In this document: positions 25,350 through 36,179 of the stretch, one piece after another
Layout: each line of letters starts with the position of its first letter
Position numbering within the stretch: position 1 is the stretch's first letter
NCBI GenBank assembly: GCA_030280995.1
Contig: JASXTE010000001.1
Coordinates: 28,614,606-28,678,605 of the forward strand
Length of the DNA: 64,000 nucleotides
Direction: 5' to 3'
Origin: Hemileia vastatrix
Taxonomy: Eukaryota > Basidiomycota > Pucciniomycetes > Pucciniales > Zaghouaniaceae
The notes under the pieces: generated by a model
Database searches by the model: none
Seen by the model: only the letters and a program-made list of their open reading frames with translations
What the model was told of the DNA's origin: nothing
Translations under genes and position numbers: made by a program

Positions 25350-26254
25350 AACTCTCTTTTATTTTTTCTCTTCTCTTCTCTTTTGTTTTCTTAAAAATCC
25401 TAAAACTTCTTCTCTTCTAAAAATCCTTACTCTGTTTTCTTTTTTTTCTTCTTTCTTCTTCTCAAAATCTTTTTTTTCAACCTTCTTTAAAAATAAATAA
25501 ATAAATAAAATAAATAACATATAATAAAATAAAATTAAATTAAATTAAATTAAATAAAATAAAATTAAATTAAATTAAAAGTTAAAATTTAAAAATAAAA
25601 TAAAATAAAATAATAAAAATAAAAATCTTAAAATTCACTAAAAAAAATCTTAAAAATCAATAAATTCCTTTAAATTTTCTTTTTCTCCTTTCAAACTTTT
25701 CTTCTTTTCCCATATTTATTTTTCTTCAAACTATCAAACTTTTTCACAAACTCAATATGACAATCTTTCTCAAACTTCACTTCAACCTTTAAATCTCTCT
25801 TTTAAAATTCTTCAAACATATTACTTCTTTATTTCAAATTTTTCCAAAACTATTTTTTCTTCTTTCTTTTCAAAATAACCAATATTCCTTAAAAACTTCA
25901 ATAAATAAACTTTCACAAATAACAAAATTTTTTCTCATTAAATTTTCATTTCAAAAAAAATTATTTCAATCAACTATTTCTTTTTTCTTACTTAAATTTT
26001 TTTCTTTGCAAAACTTAAAACCTAATACATTCAGTTAAACATTCTTTCTTTTCTTCTTTCAAAATTTAAAAACAAAATTTTATTCAAATATTTTCTTTTC
26101 CCAAAATCTTATAAAATATATATCAGCATTTTCAATTAAAACAACAAAATAAAAAAATAAATAAATAAATACACAAATTGCTTTCAACTTTTTTCCTTCC
26201 CTCTTTCTTTCTTTTCCTTTTCCTTCCATTTCAAATTTTCTCCTGTATTTTCTC
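25350..26254 (+). other. G-depleted pyrimidine/A tract between convergent genes of element G
   Basis: From about 25321 to 26340 the plus strand is almost free of G (I count about 12 in 1020 bases) while C is common. It contains runs of TTCTTTTCTC and short AT microsatellites (TAAAT, TAAAA around 25495-25620). It lies between the end of pol (plus) and the end of the antisense zinc-cluster gene (minus). No gene. Confidence 0.85.
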
Positions 26255-27092
26255 TCAAACCAACTTCTTCATTTTTTCCAAAACTACTCTTATTTCCTTC
26301 CTGTATTTCTCAAATACCTCCTCCTCTCCTACCAGTACCACTTCCCCAATTTCTAGTAATTCTTCGGCCACGTTGAAGGAGGCAGCATCAACAATCTTGT
26401 TGACCTCACCGCTTAAATCTTTGATGAATTGAGTTCGTCGACCCTGCCGAGGTTTCTTTGACCATACCTAGTCAAGAGTCTCTTTGTTGTCCTCCCTTGA
26501 ATCAACCATTGGTTGATCTGCCTCAACTGGAAGCGATGGCGCGGCTTCCACAATCGGAGCTTCCGCGATGAAATCTGAATTCTAAATAATAGGTCATCAG
26601 TAACAAAATTTTTTAAAATAAAAGAAGAACAGACTTACTTCGAGCAATGGGTCAGCTTCTAAGAATAATTTTAAGGTGATTTCCACCATCACTTTCTTCT
26701 CCTCTTTGTCATCCTCAATTACCATCCACCGCTTCTTCGGCATCCGTCTTGAGATGGGGACTTCATCCTCATCCTCTTCAACCAACTCATCTACCTCTTC
26801 TTTGACCCCTTGTTTCTTACTTGTGGCCTGGGGTACCCAGGTTACCATGGTAGTTTCAACCTCCTCCTCAATATCTCCCACTAGCTGATTGTCCCCAGCT
26901 GATACGTCTCAGATATCTTTGACCACTTCTTTGGTCTTTGGTATTACCCAATATTTGTTTTTTTGTAAATCGACGCTTGATGTCCGCATTTTTTGACAAG
27001 GCATCACACGCCACCCGTCTCCAGCGGCAAAAATTGCATTTCTGGCAAGGAACTTGTGTTGCTGTACTTTCAACAAAGAAGTATTTCATCAA
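26255..27092 (-). pseudogene. Antisense zinc-cluster-like gene of element G (decayed, one intron)
   Basis: ATG at 27092 (or 27089) opens MMKYFFVESTATQ, followed by VPCQKCNFCRWRRVACDAL: C-x2-C-x2-C-x6-C, where C-x2-C-x6-C is half of a Zn2Cys6-type cluster. A frameshift in a run of seven A near 26960 leads to a frame with KYWVIPKTKEVVKDI, an acidic Glu-rich segment (VKEEVDELVEEDEDEVPISR) and LFLEADPLLE. Here a GTAAGT donor (from 26638) and TTTAG acceptor (to 26582) mark a 57-nt phase-0 intron; the next exon runs in frame through NSDFIAEAPIVEAA and FIKDLSGEVNKIV to a TGA at 26257-26255. In-frame stops at 26911-26909 (TGA) and 26470-26468 (TAG) and the frameshift make it a pseudogene. It occupies the same place and strand as the two antisense genes of element B. 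Function unknown; DNA binding is inference from the Cys spacing. Confidence 0.65.
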
Positions 27093-27288
27093 TTCTCAGG
27101 CTGTGCAGGCTTGAGAATACTGCCAGGTAAAAATTCCACCATCCGATTTTGGGTGTGGAGGCTTGGTAGTTGGGGTAGGACAAGTCGACATAATAAAGTA
27201 TAAAGTAATTAAAGCAAGAAGGGAGAGAAATTAGTGTGGGAAAGTATGTCTCACTCTCAATGGAGCTTGCGTTCTATACCCTGGCATC

Positions 27289-28097
27289 CTTCACACGCCA
27301 CATGACACTTGAGGCAAAAGCAGCTCATTGAATCAATAATACAGAGGTCTAAATCCATACTTGAAGCGCAGAAAGCAATTCTACATAGCAACTACAACTT
27401 TCCTTTGTGTACTCACTATTCAACAGCACTAGTCTAAACTCTAAATCTAAATTATTCAATCCCTCATTAGTGTGTTTTGGTCTTTTCCTCAATAAGCGAC
27501 ACGCAGCGCAATAGTCAATGTAATAGTCCACTAAAAAGTTTACTAAGTATCTGTGGGTTACCAAAAGGTGTAGTGAGCATGGACGGGGTGGTTAGTGGAG
27601 GATTAAAGGGTTGACCGATGTTAGTGAGGAGGGTCCAGGTGTAACGGGTGTAATTTTGGTGGTCTGTGGTGTGCGGAATGATGGATGGGTATGAGGTCAA
27701 TGCAAGGAGGAGTAATGGATATAAAAGGGGTTGGATTTTTGGTTCGAAATTCTTTAGAATTAAATTATAAAACGTATATATAGTTAATAGTGGTAAAGCT
27801 TTAGTTTAAATCATTATTATTGTATCTTTCCTTATTTTCTCAGTAATCATTTCTAAATCCTAAATCTTTGATTATTGAGTTTCCAACCCTTTGTGAGATC
27901 TTAAGAATATCAATATTACCTTTAAATTATATTAGAATTCTTATCAAACATATCTCAAAGCAGTAGCTCTTCCTTTGAGTCATCTTCGAAACACTTCCTC
28001 AAACATTTCCTCTGTGCTTCAAAGAAGTTTCTAAACTACTCTCCTCATCTCACTTCCAGGAACACCCTCAACCTTGTGTGTAGGTCTTCCGGTGACA
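27289..28097 (+). repeat. 3' LTR of element G
   Basis: Starts CTTCACACGCCACATGACAC (expected TGTCACGCACCACATGAC; first bases changed) and ends CTTCCGGTGACA, followed by the target duplication TACAG. TATAAAAGGGG at 27720 is the likely TATA box. No clean polypurine tract precedes it. The 27093-27288 gap before it holds no gene and is where an antisense promoter for the zinc-cluster gene would lie. Confidence 0.92.
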
Positions 28098-28102
28098 TAC
28101 AG

Positions 28103-28719
28103 CAGGAGGTTCCTGGTAAAAAAAATTTTTATTTTTTCCTAGTTGACCAAGATAGAACTATACTGTTATTAGTCCTATAAGTAATATAATTTTTTTTAAT
28201 TATTATATTATATTAATATTTTTTTTTCAGTTGACCTTTGTCCTGATAAATTAAAATAATATATTATTGTTTCATTTGACAAATTTTCCTGGCAATAAAT
28301 TAATATTGGAAATTAATTAAAACTAATTACATTAAAATTATTTCAGTTGATAATAAGTCCTGATAATTATATTATTTCAGTTGACATTAAGTCCTAGTAA
28401 TTAAATTTTTTCACATGATTTTTTCCTGATAATTATCAAAAATTACATTATTAATTAAAAATAAATTTTATTATTTCAGTTGATATATTTAATCCTGGTT
28501 ATAAACTTTATCTTAAATTAATAAAAATTGTGATTATTATTTCAGTTGATTTTTGTCCTGAAAAAACATTATATTTTAAATTATTCCAGTAAATTGCAAA
28601 ACCCTGATAATTAATTATATAGTAGAATTTTTTTCTTCTTATTTTTCTTTAAATAAAGCAAAAATAAAAACTAATTAATTATTAATATTTACTTCTACAA
28701 TTTCAGGTTAATTTAAACT
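28103..28719 (+). repeat. Leader of element E with about nine degenerate TTTCAGTTGA...TCCTGATAATTA repeats
   Basis: The motif ATTTCAGTTGA, a spacer of 5-10 bases, then [GT]TCCTG[AG]TAATTA recurs about nine times between 28170 and 28610 at intervals of 40-70 bp (for example near 28230, 28345, 28377, 28476, 28540). It precedes the gag start at 28720, so it belongs to the untranslated leader of element E. The motif resembles a 3' splice site (pyrimidines plus CAG) each time. No gene. Confidence 0.7.
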
Positions 28720-30420
28720 ATGACTGATCAAGGTGCTTCTGCTGGCTGTGATGAGGAATTGGATTTAATTGATTATGATGAAGCCACTTCTGTAATTTCT
28801 CCTTTGACTAAAAAATTGGCTCAAATTAATCAATTACTGGACCAATAAGTATGTCCAAGTTCAGGAGGTTAAAATATTAGTGGAGACAACTGCTCAGGAC
28901 CAAAATCCTTCCATCAACCCCTGCAGAAGAGCTTCCAAAAGGCTTCAAAATAAAAAAGATGCCCTTAACTAAGCAAGTATTGAGAAATACTCCATATGAG
29001 GTAAAAATTAATGATGAATATTTGAGGAATATTATTGCTAAGCAAAATCATATTATGAACAACATGCAATAGACTCAGAAATTTAATAGTTTTTTAACTG
29101 AACAGGGTTATCAATCATTGAGGAGTGAATTACAGAGTGTTTCTGATGATTTATTTAATTACAAAGTAACTCATGAAGAGAAAGTTGCTTTATGGAAAAA
29201 TATCAAAAAATTTTTGTCCAAATTACAAGATACTGTGTCCATCTGTTGCCAAGAGCTAGAGGGACATAAGTTGAACTTGAAAATATTGAGTGAGCATTAT
29301 TCATCTTTTTAAAATTAAAATCAGTTATCTTTTGCAACCATCAATGAGAGTTTATCTAGTCTTCCAAGAGTGAAAACCAGATTAAAAACCATTGAAGAAA
29401 AATTGAATTCATTGTTTCATGATCAAAAGTTTTCTGAAATATTTTAAACAACATATAGTGCAGGATACCCCAAGTTTACCTATTCCTAGTTCATCCATAG
29501 TGAAATAAGTTCCATAAATGCCTGTTGATATCACTGAGTTTCCATCAAAAATTGATGATGTACCAGGATCTTCCACAGAAGGATTAAACAATGAAATTAC
29601 TTCCCAGTTGAAGAAATTACAGCCCCTTCTTACTCAGAAACAGTCTAGTACTAAGGAGACTACTTCAAATCAAAAGAATTGGCCCAAACTTGACCAGTAT
29701 CCAATATTTGATGGTGACTCTTCTTCTGATTCGCAGCAATTCATTTGCAGAATTGATAACTTAAAAAACTCTTACAAACTCCCAGATTATGAAATTGTGT
29801 GTAAATTAATTTCTTTATTTACCAATGTAGACCTAATGCAGTATGAATCTGTTCTCTTGGATAAGAATGACTACTCATGGGAAGATTGGAAAAAATTAAT
29901 TAAAGCACAATTTGGTGGCTTCAAGTTTAGAATAGCTCAACAAAGGCGGTATAAAGAAACTAGATATAGCTCTTCTACTGATAAACCTATTGAGTTTCTA
30001 ATGAAACTTGTAAAAATCTTGAGGAAAATGGACCCAAATATGAAGTTTGAATTATGGCAGGACAGGATCCTCTATAAATTACCCATGTCTTTGAGAGCCT
30101 TGATAGTTGCTAGGAATGAGTTCTCCAGAGAACCTTCTTCTTTCATTAACACTTGCAATGAGATCCTTCTAAACAACATTATGCCAGAAGATTCATTACT
30201 AGAACTCCTTTGGAGAAACCCTCCAATTACCAACAGAAAACTTTGGAAAAGGTTGGTAAACCATCTGCCCCTGTTGCACCTAAAAAGTATGCAACAAAAA
30301 CTTGATTAAAGTGCATAAAGCCTTGGCAAAAAGGCCATGTTTGTGACAAGAAGATTAATCTTGTTGAGCAAACTGAGGAACATGCTGATGACACAATACA
30401 CAGGGGGGAAAAAATGAGGA
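28720..30420 (+). pseudogene. gag: Gag of Ty3 element E (degenerate; pol lost)
   Basis: ATG at 28720 opens MTDQGASAGCDEELDLIDYD, soon followed by a stop and frame changes. A helical segment lies at 29118-29312. The best part is 29518-30309, with WPKLDQYPIFDGDSSSDSQQ, MQYESVLLDKNDYSWEDWKK and AQFGGFKFRIAQQR of the same capsid-like core as elements A and D, then KPWQKGHVCDKKINLVEQT, a degenerate zinc-knuckle-like tail, to about 30400. E is thus a relative of A, C and D. Nothing recognisable as protease or RT follows, so E is truncated at about 30420. Confidence 0.8.
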
Positions 30421-31189
30421 CTTGTAGGCGAGTCGTTTTTCAGGTTTCCTGGAGTAATCTGTGGAGTAATCTCTTGATTCTAAATTTGATGTCTAGATAT
30501 AGGTGTATAATTTGTCATCAATATCTGATAATTTATGGGAAATATCTACAACCAAACTTCTTTTCTTGGATGCAGATTTTGGAATGGAAAAATCTTTGAA
30601 ACTCTAAAAAAAAGATATCATCAAATTTCAGACAAGTTCAAATAATATTCTGCACTTTCTTCATGAAAAACACAAATTATTTCTATCAAAAGACCAATAA
30701 CAGGAAAAAGTGCCATGCTATGATTTATTAGAAAAAAAAGTCAAATATTATAACCTGTCATAATGTATTTTGCACTATTATTATTTTTTCATTAAACAAA
30801 TGGATTACATATATTAAGGTAGAGATTCTTGTGCACTGAATTTACTATATCTGAGCCATAAAAATGACCATGTCCACATCTTTTCTAAAGTTTATTTGGT
30901 GTTAAGTAATATTTGAAGTGTTTTCAAATTGCAAACTAGCAAGCATAATCCAAGAGCTACTTTATAATTTTGATCAAGATTAATTTTCTTACTCTAATCA
31001 AGACAATTTGCCTTCAGTTAATGTCAAAAGGTTAGAAATTTTTTATGTTTCCTCAGTCAAATGATAGTATCAATTTTTTGATATCATTATTTCTCCTACT
31101 TCAGAAGTTTTTTTTTTGTTTTTTTTTGTGAGATTAATAATAAAACTGAAAAGTGTTTGCACTTTTAATATAGATATAGATTAGGGTCT
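30421..31189. other. AT-rich spacer, no recognised feature
   Basis: About 770 bp of AT-rich sequence with short, unconvincing open frames only. I see no LTR end, terminal repeat or domain. It may be decayed element E sequence or host intergenic DNA in which the foldback array sits. Confidence 0.5.
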
Positions 31190-31599
31190 GTCACGTGCAG
31201 CAAACTGTTGTTGCGACTCTTTGCTGCACGTGACCAGCCCTCTCCGGCCACACCCTGGGTCAGATAGACCATAGTACTTTGATACTATGGTCCATCTGCC
31301 CAAGGGGGCATAGGAGAAGGTTGGTCACGTGCAGCGAAGAGTCTCAGCGACAGTTCGCTGCATGTGACAGAGCCTTCTCCCTGGCTATGGTCTATCTGAC
31401 CAAGCCAAGGTGAGGAAAAAAAAGGTCACGTACAGAAAAGTATTGCTGCAATAATTTGCTGCACGTGAAAAGTAATGGTTTAGGTGGCCAGGTCAAATGG
31501 ACCATATCATAAAACAGATATGGTTCATTTGACCCAGCCTTTGGTGGCTAGCTGCTGGTCACATGCAGCAAAGTGTCACAGCAATACTTTGCTGCACGT
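31190..31599. repeat. Foldback array of alternating long hairpins (left part, split by element B)
   Basis: Two hairpin types alternate. Type 1 has arms GTCACGTGCAGCAAA/TTTGCTGCACGTGAC: 31190-31234 (15-bp perfect arms), 31323-31368, about 31424-31467, and 31557-31599 continuing at 45933. Type 2 has arms GGTCA[AG]ATGGACCATA and complement: 31257-31301, a half copy near 31384-31400, 31491-31534, and 46097-46138 on the far side of B. All type-1 arms contain CACGTG or a one-base variant. Element B inserted in the last type-1 arm, at GCACGTGAC. No gene. Confidence 0.88.
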
Positions 31600-32693
31600 T
31601 GTGGTCTTCCAACATTGGCAGGGGACTTTGTTGTGTGATTTGGCGCGGTTTGTGCATGTCTTAATTGACATCTGTCAAAGAATTGGGTATTTTTCTGGTT
31701 TTATTCCGTGGATATTGGGTCTGCGGGTATGTGGGTACTATCATTGGATATCCCTGGTTTTTCTCTATATCATATGTCTTGTAGACATTTTTCATATTCT
31801 GAGTTTTAAGGGTTCATTTCCTCATTTTTCATTTATAAAAGATTGCTGTTTAATTTTGTTTTTCGTGTTTTACGGGCTAACCTTAAGTCTTAGGGTTAAG
31901 TGCTTAGTACCATTTGATAGAGCTAATTTTTCTCTTTATTTCATGTCTCAAAGTTGTTATAGTGAAATTCCGTGTTTTAAAGGTTTTAGTAGTTGTAGCT
32001 AATTTTTCTAAGTAGATTAGTGGTTTTTGTTGGTTTTCTGGCTTCAGGGAGGCCGGGCCGCTTCAGGCGGCATCTCCGACGTCGGGCGGCCCGCCCGCCT
32101 CTGTTTTAGGAGGTTGGGGAGCGCTTCAGGAGGGTTTTTTATGCAATTTGGCAGGTACAGGTGCCAGATTGGTGGGTGCGCAGGGGCTCTTAGTTGGTGG
32201 TCTGTGTGTATATAGTGAATAAGACAGTTTGGGGCAACCTTAATCATCATACAACCATCCGGAGGTGATATCATTGTTCCTCACTCAGTTTTCACTGTTT
32301 TCTGGCCACAATTGGCTGTGTTTGTTGCAAGTGAGTTCTTCATTTAACTTAACTTTGGCAACTGTTTTCTCTGTTATAGTCTTGCAAGCTATAGCAAGTA
32401 TTATTGCTGTCTCTGGTGTGGATTTGCAGCCTACATCAAGTATCTTTGCTGTCTCTGGTGTGGACTTTGTTCTACATTTCAGTTCTTTGGTCTGGTAGTC
32501 TATCTGGGGACTACTTTCTTGGCTCATCAAGCAGTCAAGTGTGTTTAAAAAGGAGCTTTAGCAAAACAGGAACCAACTTACTTTAGCAAGTAAATCTCAC
32601 TCTATTTTTCTAAAGGGACAGGGGATTTTCTCTCTGGTTTTTCTCCAACTCCCTTGGTCAAGGCCTATAGCTAGTACTATAGGATTGTCTACA
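31600..32693 (+). repeat. 5' LTR of element B
   Basis: TGTGGTCTTCCAACATTGG to GGATTGTCTACA, 1094 bp. It has a TATA box TATAAAAG at 31834, a GC-rich block at 32050-32099 containing CCGACGTCGGGCGGCCCGCC, and two copies of TTGCTGTCTCTGGTGTGGA (about 32403 and 32448). Open frames inside it on both strands recur in the other two B LTRs only because the DNA is the same. Confidence 0.95.
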
Positions 32694-32697
32694 TTTC

Positions 32698-32719
32698 TGG
32701 CGCCCAACGTGGGGTTCGA
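32698..32719 (+). promoter_or_regulatory. Primer-binding site of element B (tRNA-Lys-like)
   Basis: Four bases after the LTR comes TGGCGCCCAACGTGGGG followed by TTCGA. The first 17 bases equal the textbook tRNA-Lys(1,2)-type primer-binding site, and the extra bases fit pairing into the T-loop of the primer. The identity of the fungal tRNA is inference. Confidence 0.85.
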
Positions 32720-32784
32720 CTTGCTAGTTCTTTGGAATCTCTGTTTTCTTTGGTTGGCTCTTTTTGGTGTTTTGGACTGGAGGA

Positions 32785-35162
32785 ATGGCTTCTGGTTCCT
32801 CTATTCCTGTGGTGACTGTCAGTGGGGGGGATGGTCCTCCTTCTGTGATGGTTAGGGAGTGTGTGAGAATTAAAACTTGGGATGGTACCAAGTTTAATGG
32901 GGAGGATGTCAAGTGGTTTCTAGAGAAGTATGAAACTGCTGCTGGAGTGGATGGTGCTTCCTACCTGGACATGGTGAAGCAGATTATCTTCTTCATTGGG
33001 GATAGGTCAGTGGAGAAGGAGATTGTGGCCATGTCTGGCTACAAGAAGAGGGATTGGAAATTGTTGTGCAGGAAGATGGTGGATAGATGGGTGGTCAGGT
33101 TCACTATGGTGGATCTGAACAAGGTTTTCAGTGAATGGCAATCTTATGGTGGTGTTGGTAACTTACATAGTTACAGGAAGTTTCTGCTACAGTTTGATCC
33201 TGTGGTGGAATATTTGGTGGAAGTGGAGGAGCTGGCACATGAAAATGCTGCCAAAGATGTTTTTTGGTCTGCCCTGGCTAGAGATGTCAGGATGGATGTG
33301 TTGAAGGAGCTTTCAAGAAAGGAATTGATGAAGACTCTTTCTAATGGGGATCAGAAGTTGCCTGCCTTGGATAAGGTGAAGGAGGCTGTTGAGGCCCATT
33401 TGAAGTTATTGGCTGTGGACACCTATCAGGAGGGGTGTGCCAAGTATGTCAGAAAAGTCAGTGAGGCTTTGGCTGAAGAGGAAGTTATGGAGAAGAAGGA
33501 GGAGAAAAATTTGGTGCAGGTTCCCAAACAGGAAGGGGGCCAATGGTGGAACAGTTGGCTGATCTTACAAAGCAGCTGCACATTTTTGTTCAGGAGGCCA
33601 AGAAGGTTAATAAGGCACCTTCTCAGCCTAGAGATTTTGAAAGGAGGGCTGGTAGGAGTGATCCTTGGGTTTGCTCTTATTGCAGTAGGAGGGGGCACAG
33701 GTCCAATGATTGTTGGGCACTGAACAGAGATGGGTCTGAAGGAAAAGTGGAGTTTGATGGCAGGGTTTTTAAGTTCCCTGACGGTTCTTTTGTGAAGCTC
33801 AGTGAGGGGCAGGCTCCTGTGGATTCGGTCAGGAGAAGGGGTGGTCAAAATCAAAGGAGGCCAAGGTTTGAGGAGATTCCTGATCAGGGGAAGTCTTCTG
33901 TTAAGGTAGATGAGGACGTCAAGGGAAAGGGGAAGGAGGTCAATAAGGTCTCTTTTTCTACTTCCTTTGGTGGTTTGGAGTTGTATTCTTGTGGTGGACA
34001 GTCAAGTGGTGAATGCTTGGCTGGTGTTTATGATGTGGAAGCAGGAAAGGTGGGAAGGCCTAAGAGCAGTTCTCAGGCCCAACCAAAGCCAAATGCTTCA
34101 AAGTTGGATCCTAAGCTGAGTGCAGCTAGGAAGAGGTACAGCAAAGAGGAGCTGTACAAGATGCAGAAGGGTATGGCTGATATGGGCCCCCCTAGCTTTG
34201 GTGCATTGGATCTGAATGGTGATCCAATGCCAATGGAGGTGGATTCTGACTCTGAGGAGGATTTCCCTTTGGCTTCATTGCCAAAGCCTGTTGGAGTCAG
34301 AGGTTCTGGTGAGGGATCTGGTTTGGTTCCTGTTAATGGTAAATCTGTTGGTGGTGCTGGTCCTCAAGAAGCTTCTAGGACCAAGGTGGTGAAGCCAAGG
34401 GCTCACTTTGAGAGGCCAGTAGTGTCTGGTCAAGTTAATGTTATGGACTCTGTCCTTGAAAGGATGAATCAGGGTCAGGTTTCCCTATCTTATGGGGAAT
34501 TGTATGCTATCAGTCCAGGGTTGGCTGATAGGCAGAAAAAGTTGTTGAACAGGAGAAGAGTTTCTTCTGGTGAGGTAGAATACATTTGTGATTCTTCTGA
34601 AAAGTTTGGTGAGGGGTTGGAAACTCATTTTTCTGCTCCTCTGGGATATTTCAATGTCACTCTGAATGGCAGGGAGGCAAGGGCATTGGTGGATTCAGGT
34701 TCTCAGATAAACCTGATTTCTTTGTTTGAGGCAACTCATATGGGCCTCCCCATCAAAACTGGTATTGGTGGGAATTTGAGAGGGATCGGTGGTCATGTCA
34801 CTGAATTGGTTGGAACTTCAGAGTTTGTGAAGTTAGATGTTGGAGGAGCCTCAGGGAAGGTTCATTTTTAAATTGCTAAAGGTAATGTAAAAGCAGTTTT
34901 AGGTGGGCCATTCTTGATGGATTTTCAGGCAAGAATTGGTTATCAATTTGATTTGGGAATCAGTTTTGAGTTGACTGGTGAAGACAAAAGGAGGCTTCAC
35001 ATGAGGTTATCATCCCCTAGAGAGGATGGTTGGGAGACTAGGCCTGGTTTATCTTCAATGTGCCAGTGCATGGACTGCTGCAGGAGAAGGAAAGAAGTGG
35101 GTGCTGCCTCTGGTTTTTTGGAGTGCGGCTCAGGCTCTATTGAGAGTCTGTCTTTTATATAG
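32785..35162 (+). pseudogene. gag: ORF1 of element B: Gag with zinc knuckle and protease (one frameshift, one stop)
   Basis: I start at ATG 32785 (MASGSSIPVVTVSGG); upstream codons in frame include only a TTG. The Gag core contains IKTWDGTKFNGEDVKWFLEK and AVEAHLKLLAVDT. At a run of five G (33535-33539) the frame must step back by one base to continue, at 33543, into a long frame with the CCHC knuckle CSYCSRRGHRSNDCW (33680-33720), a Ser/Pro/Lys-rich linker and an aspartic protease LVDSGSQINLISLFEA (about 34690). A TAA at 34869-34871 interrupts the protease domain, but the same frame goes on with LGGPFLMDFQARIGY to TAG 35160. The shift could be programmed, but a homopolymer indel is as likely. 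ORF2 starts two bases after the end. Confidence 0.85.
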
Positions 35163-35659
35163 TAATGAGGGCTGATCACCCTAGTGCTACAACTTCTCCC
35201 CAAGATGAGGAAATCCCAGGTTGTAGTAGGTCAGCTCCCTTGGAGATATACCAAGTGGATTTTCAACTTTCTCTTTTTAATGTTTCTCTTCTCTGCAAGT
35301 ATTCATCAAGTTTTTTATCAAGTCTCTGTTCTCTCTCAAGATTCTTAATTATTTTTAATTCAAGTTTAAAGAAGAAGATTGGTTATATATCTTTATTGAA
35401 AGATATGGGAAAAAGTTTTGGGGCAGTGAGATTGGGGTCTAAAAGTAAGTTCTCCCAATTGTGCACCACTAGGGTTTCTTCTACACCTTTCAAAAACATT
35501 ACCTGCGCCACATCTGTGAGCATTGGGGAAACCCCTGGTTATTTTTGTAGGTCAGAAGAAAACTCAAGAAAAGAAGATAAAAATTTCAAGATAATTCATG
35601 AAAATCAAGAAAAAAATCTGAAGATAATGAGGAAAGAAGATGCAAAATATTTTTGTGAA

Positions 35660-35905
35660 GATTGTCAAGATCTATTTTTAGGCCTCCAGCATGAGGTTAA
35701 ACTGCAGAAAATTATGAAGAGTGACGATCGTCAAGATCTATTTTTGGGCCTCCAGCATGAGGTTAAACTGCAGAAAATTATGAAGAGTGAAGATTGTCAA
35801 GATCTATTTTTGGGCCTCCAGCATGAGGTTAAACTGCAGAAAATTATGAAGAGAGAAGATCATCAAGATCTATTTTTGGGCCTCCAGCATGAGGATAAAC
35901 TGCAC
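35660..35905 (+). repeat. 66-bp coding tandem repeat, 3.7 copies, between duplicated 140-bp blocks
   Basis: Units start at 35660, 35726, 35792 and 35858 and encode CQDLFLGLQHEVKLQKIMK with few changes. They are flanked by two similar blocks (about 35403-35550 and 35985-36140), each encoding KSFG[AV]VRLG[SC]KSK and RVSSTPFKNIT. Being a multiple of three, the repeat keeps the frame of ORF2. Confidence 0.95.
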
Positions 35906-36179
35906 AATTTTAGAAGATGTGATTCAGAAGATGAATCAAGATTTGAAGATTTGGAAGTTGGAAGTGAGGATGAAGATGTGGAATTGCGGAAAAGTTTTGG
36001 AGTGGTGAGATTGGGGTGTAAAAGTAAGTCCTCCCAATTGTGCACCGCTAGGGTTTCTTCTACACCTTTCAAAAACATTACCTTGGCCGCACATGTGAGC
36101 AATGGGGAAACCCTTGGTTTTTGTTCCAGGTCTGGTGGTGAAGAATCCCTGAAGATCCCTCAAGTTGAAGGTGGAGCGG

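Larger units (their letters stand above)
18188..28097 (+). mobile_element. Ty3 chromovirus element G, complete with both LTRs and TSD
   Basis: The 5' LTR (18188-18995) and 3' LTR (27289-28097) are about 808 bp each and closely similar. Outside both is the 5-bp duplication TACAG (18183-18187, 28098-28102). Internal order: gag, protease-RT-RNase H-integrase-chromodomain, a G-depleted tract, and an antisense zinc-cluster pseudogene. A 1440-bp solo LTR (TSD GGAAC) interrupts the end of integrase. Without it the element would be about 8.5 kb. Confidence 0.93.

Noticed and set aside
32027..32586. Open frames on both strands in the B LTR (repeated at 16.8 and 45.5 kb)
   Set aside because: They recur only because the LTR sequence recurs; no domain, and the third copy has changes without regard to codon position.
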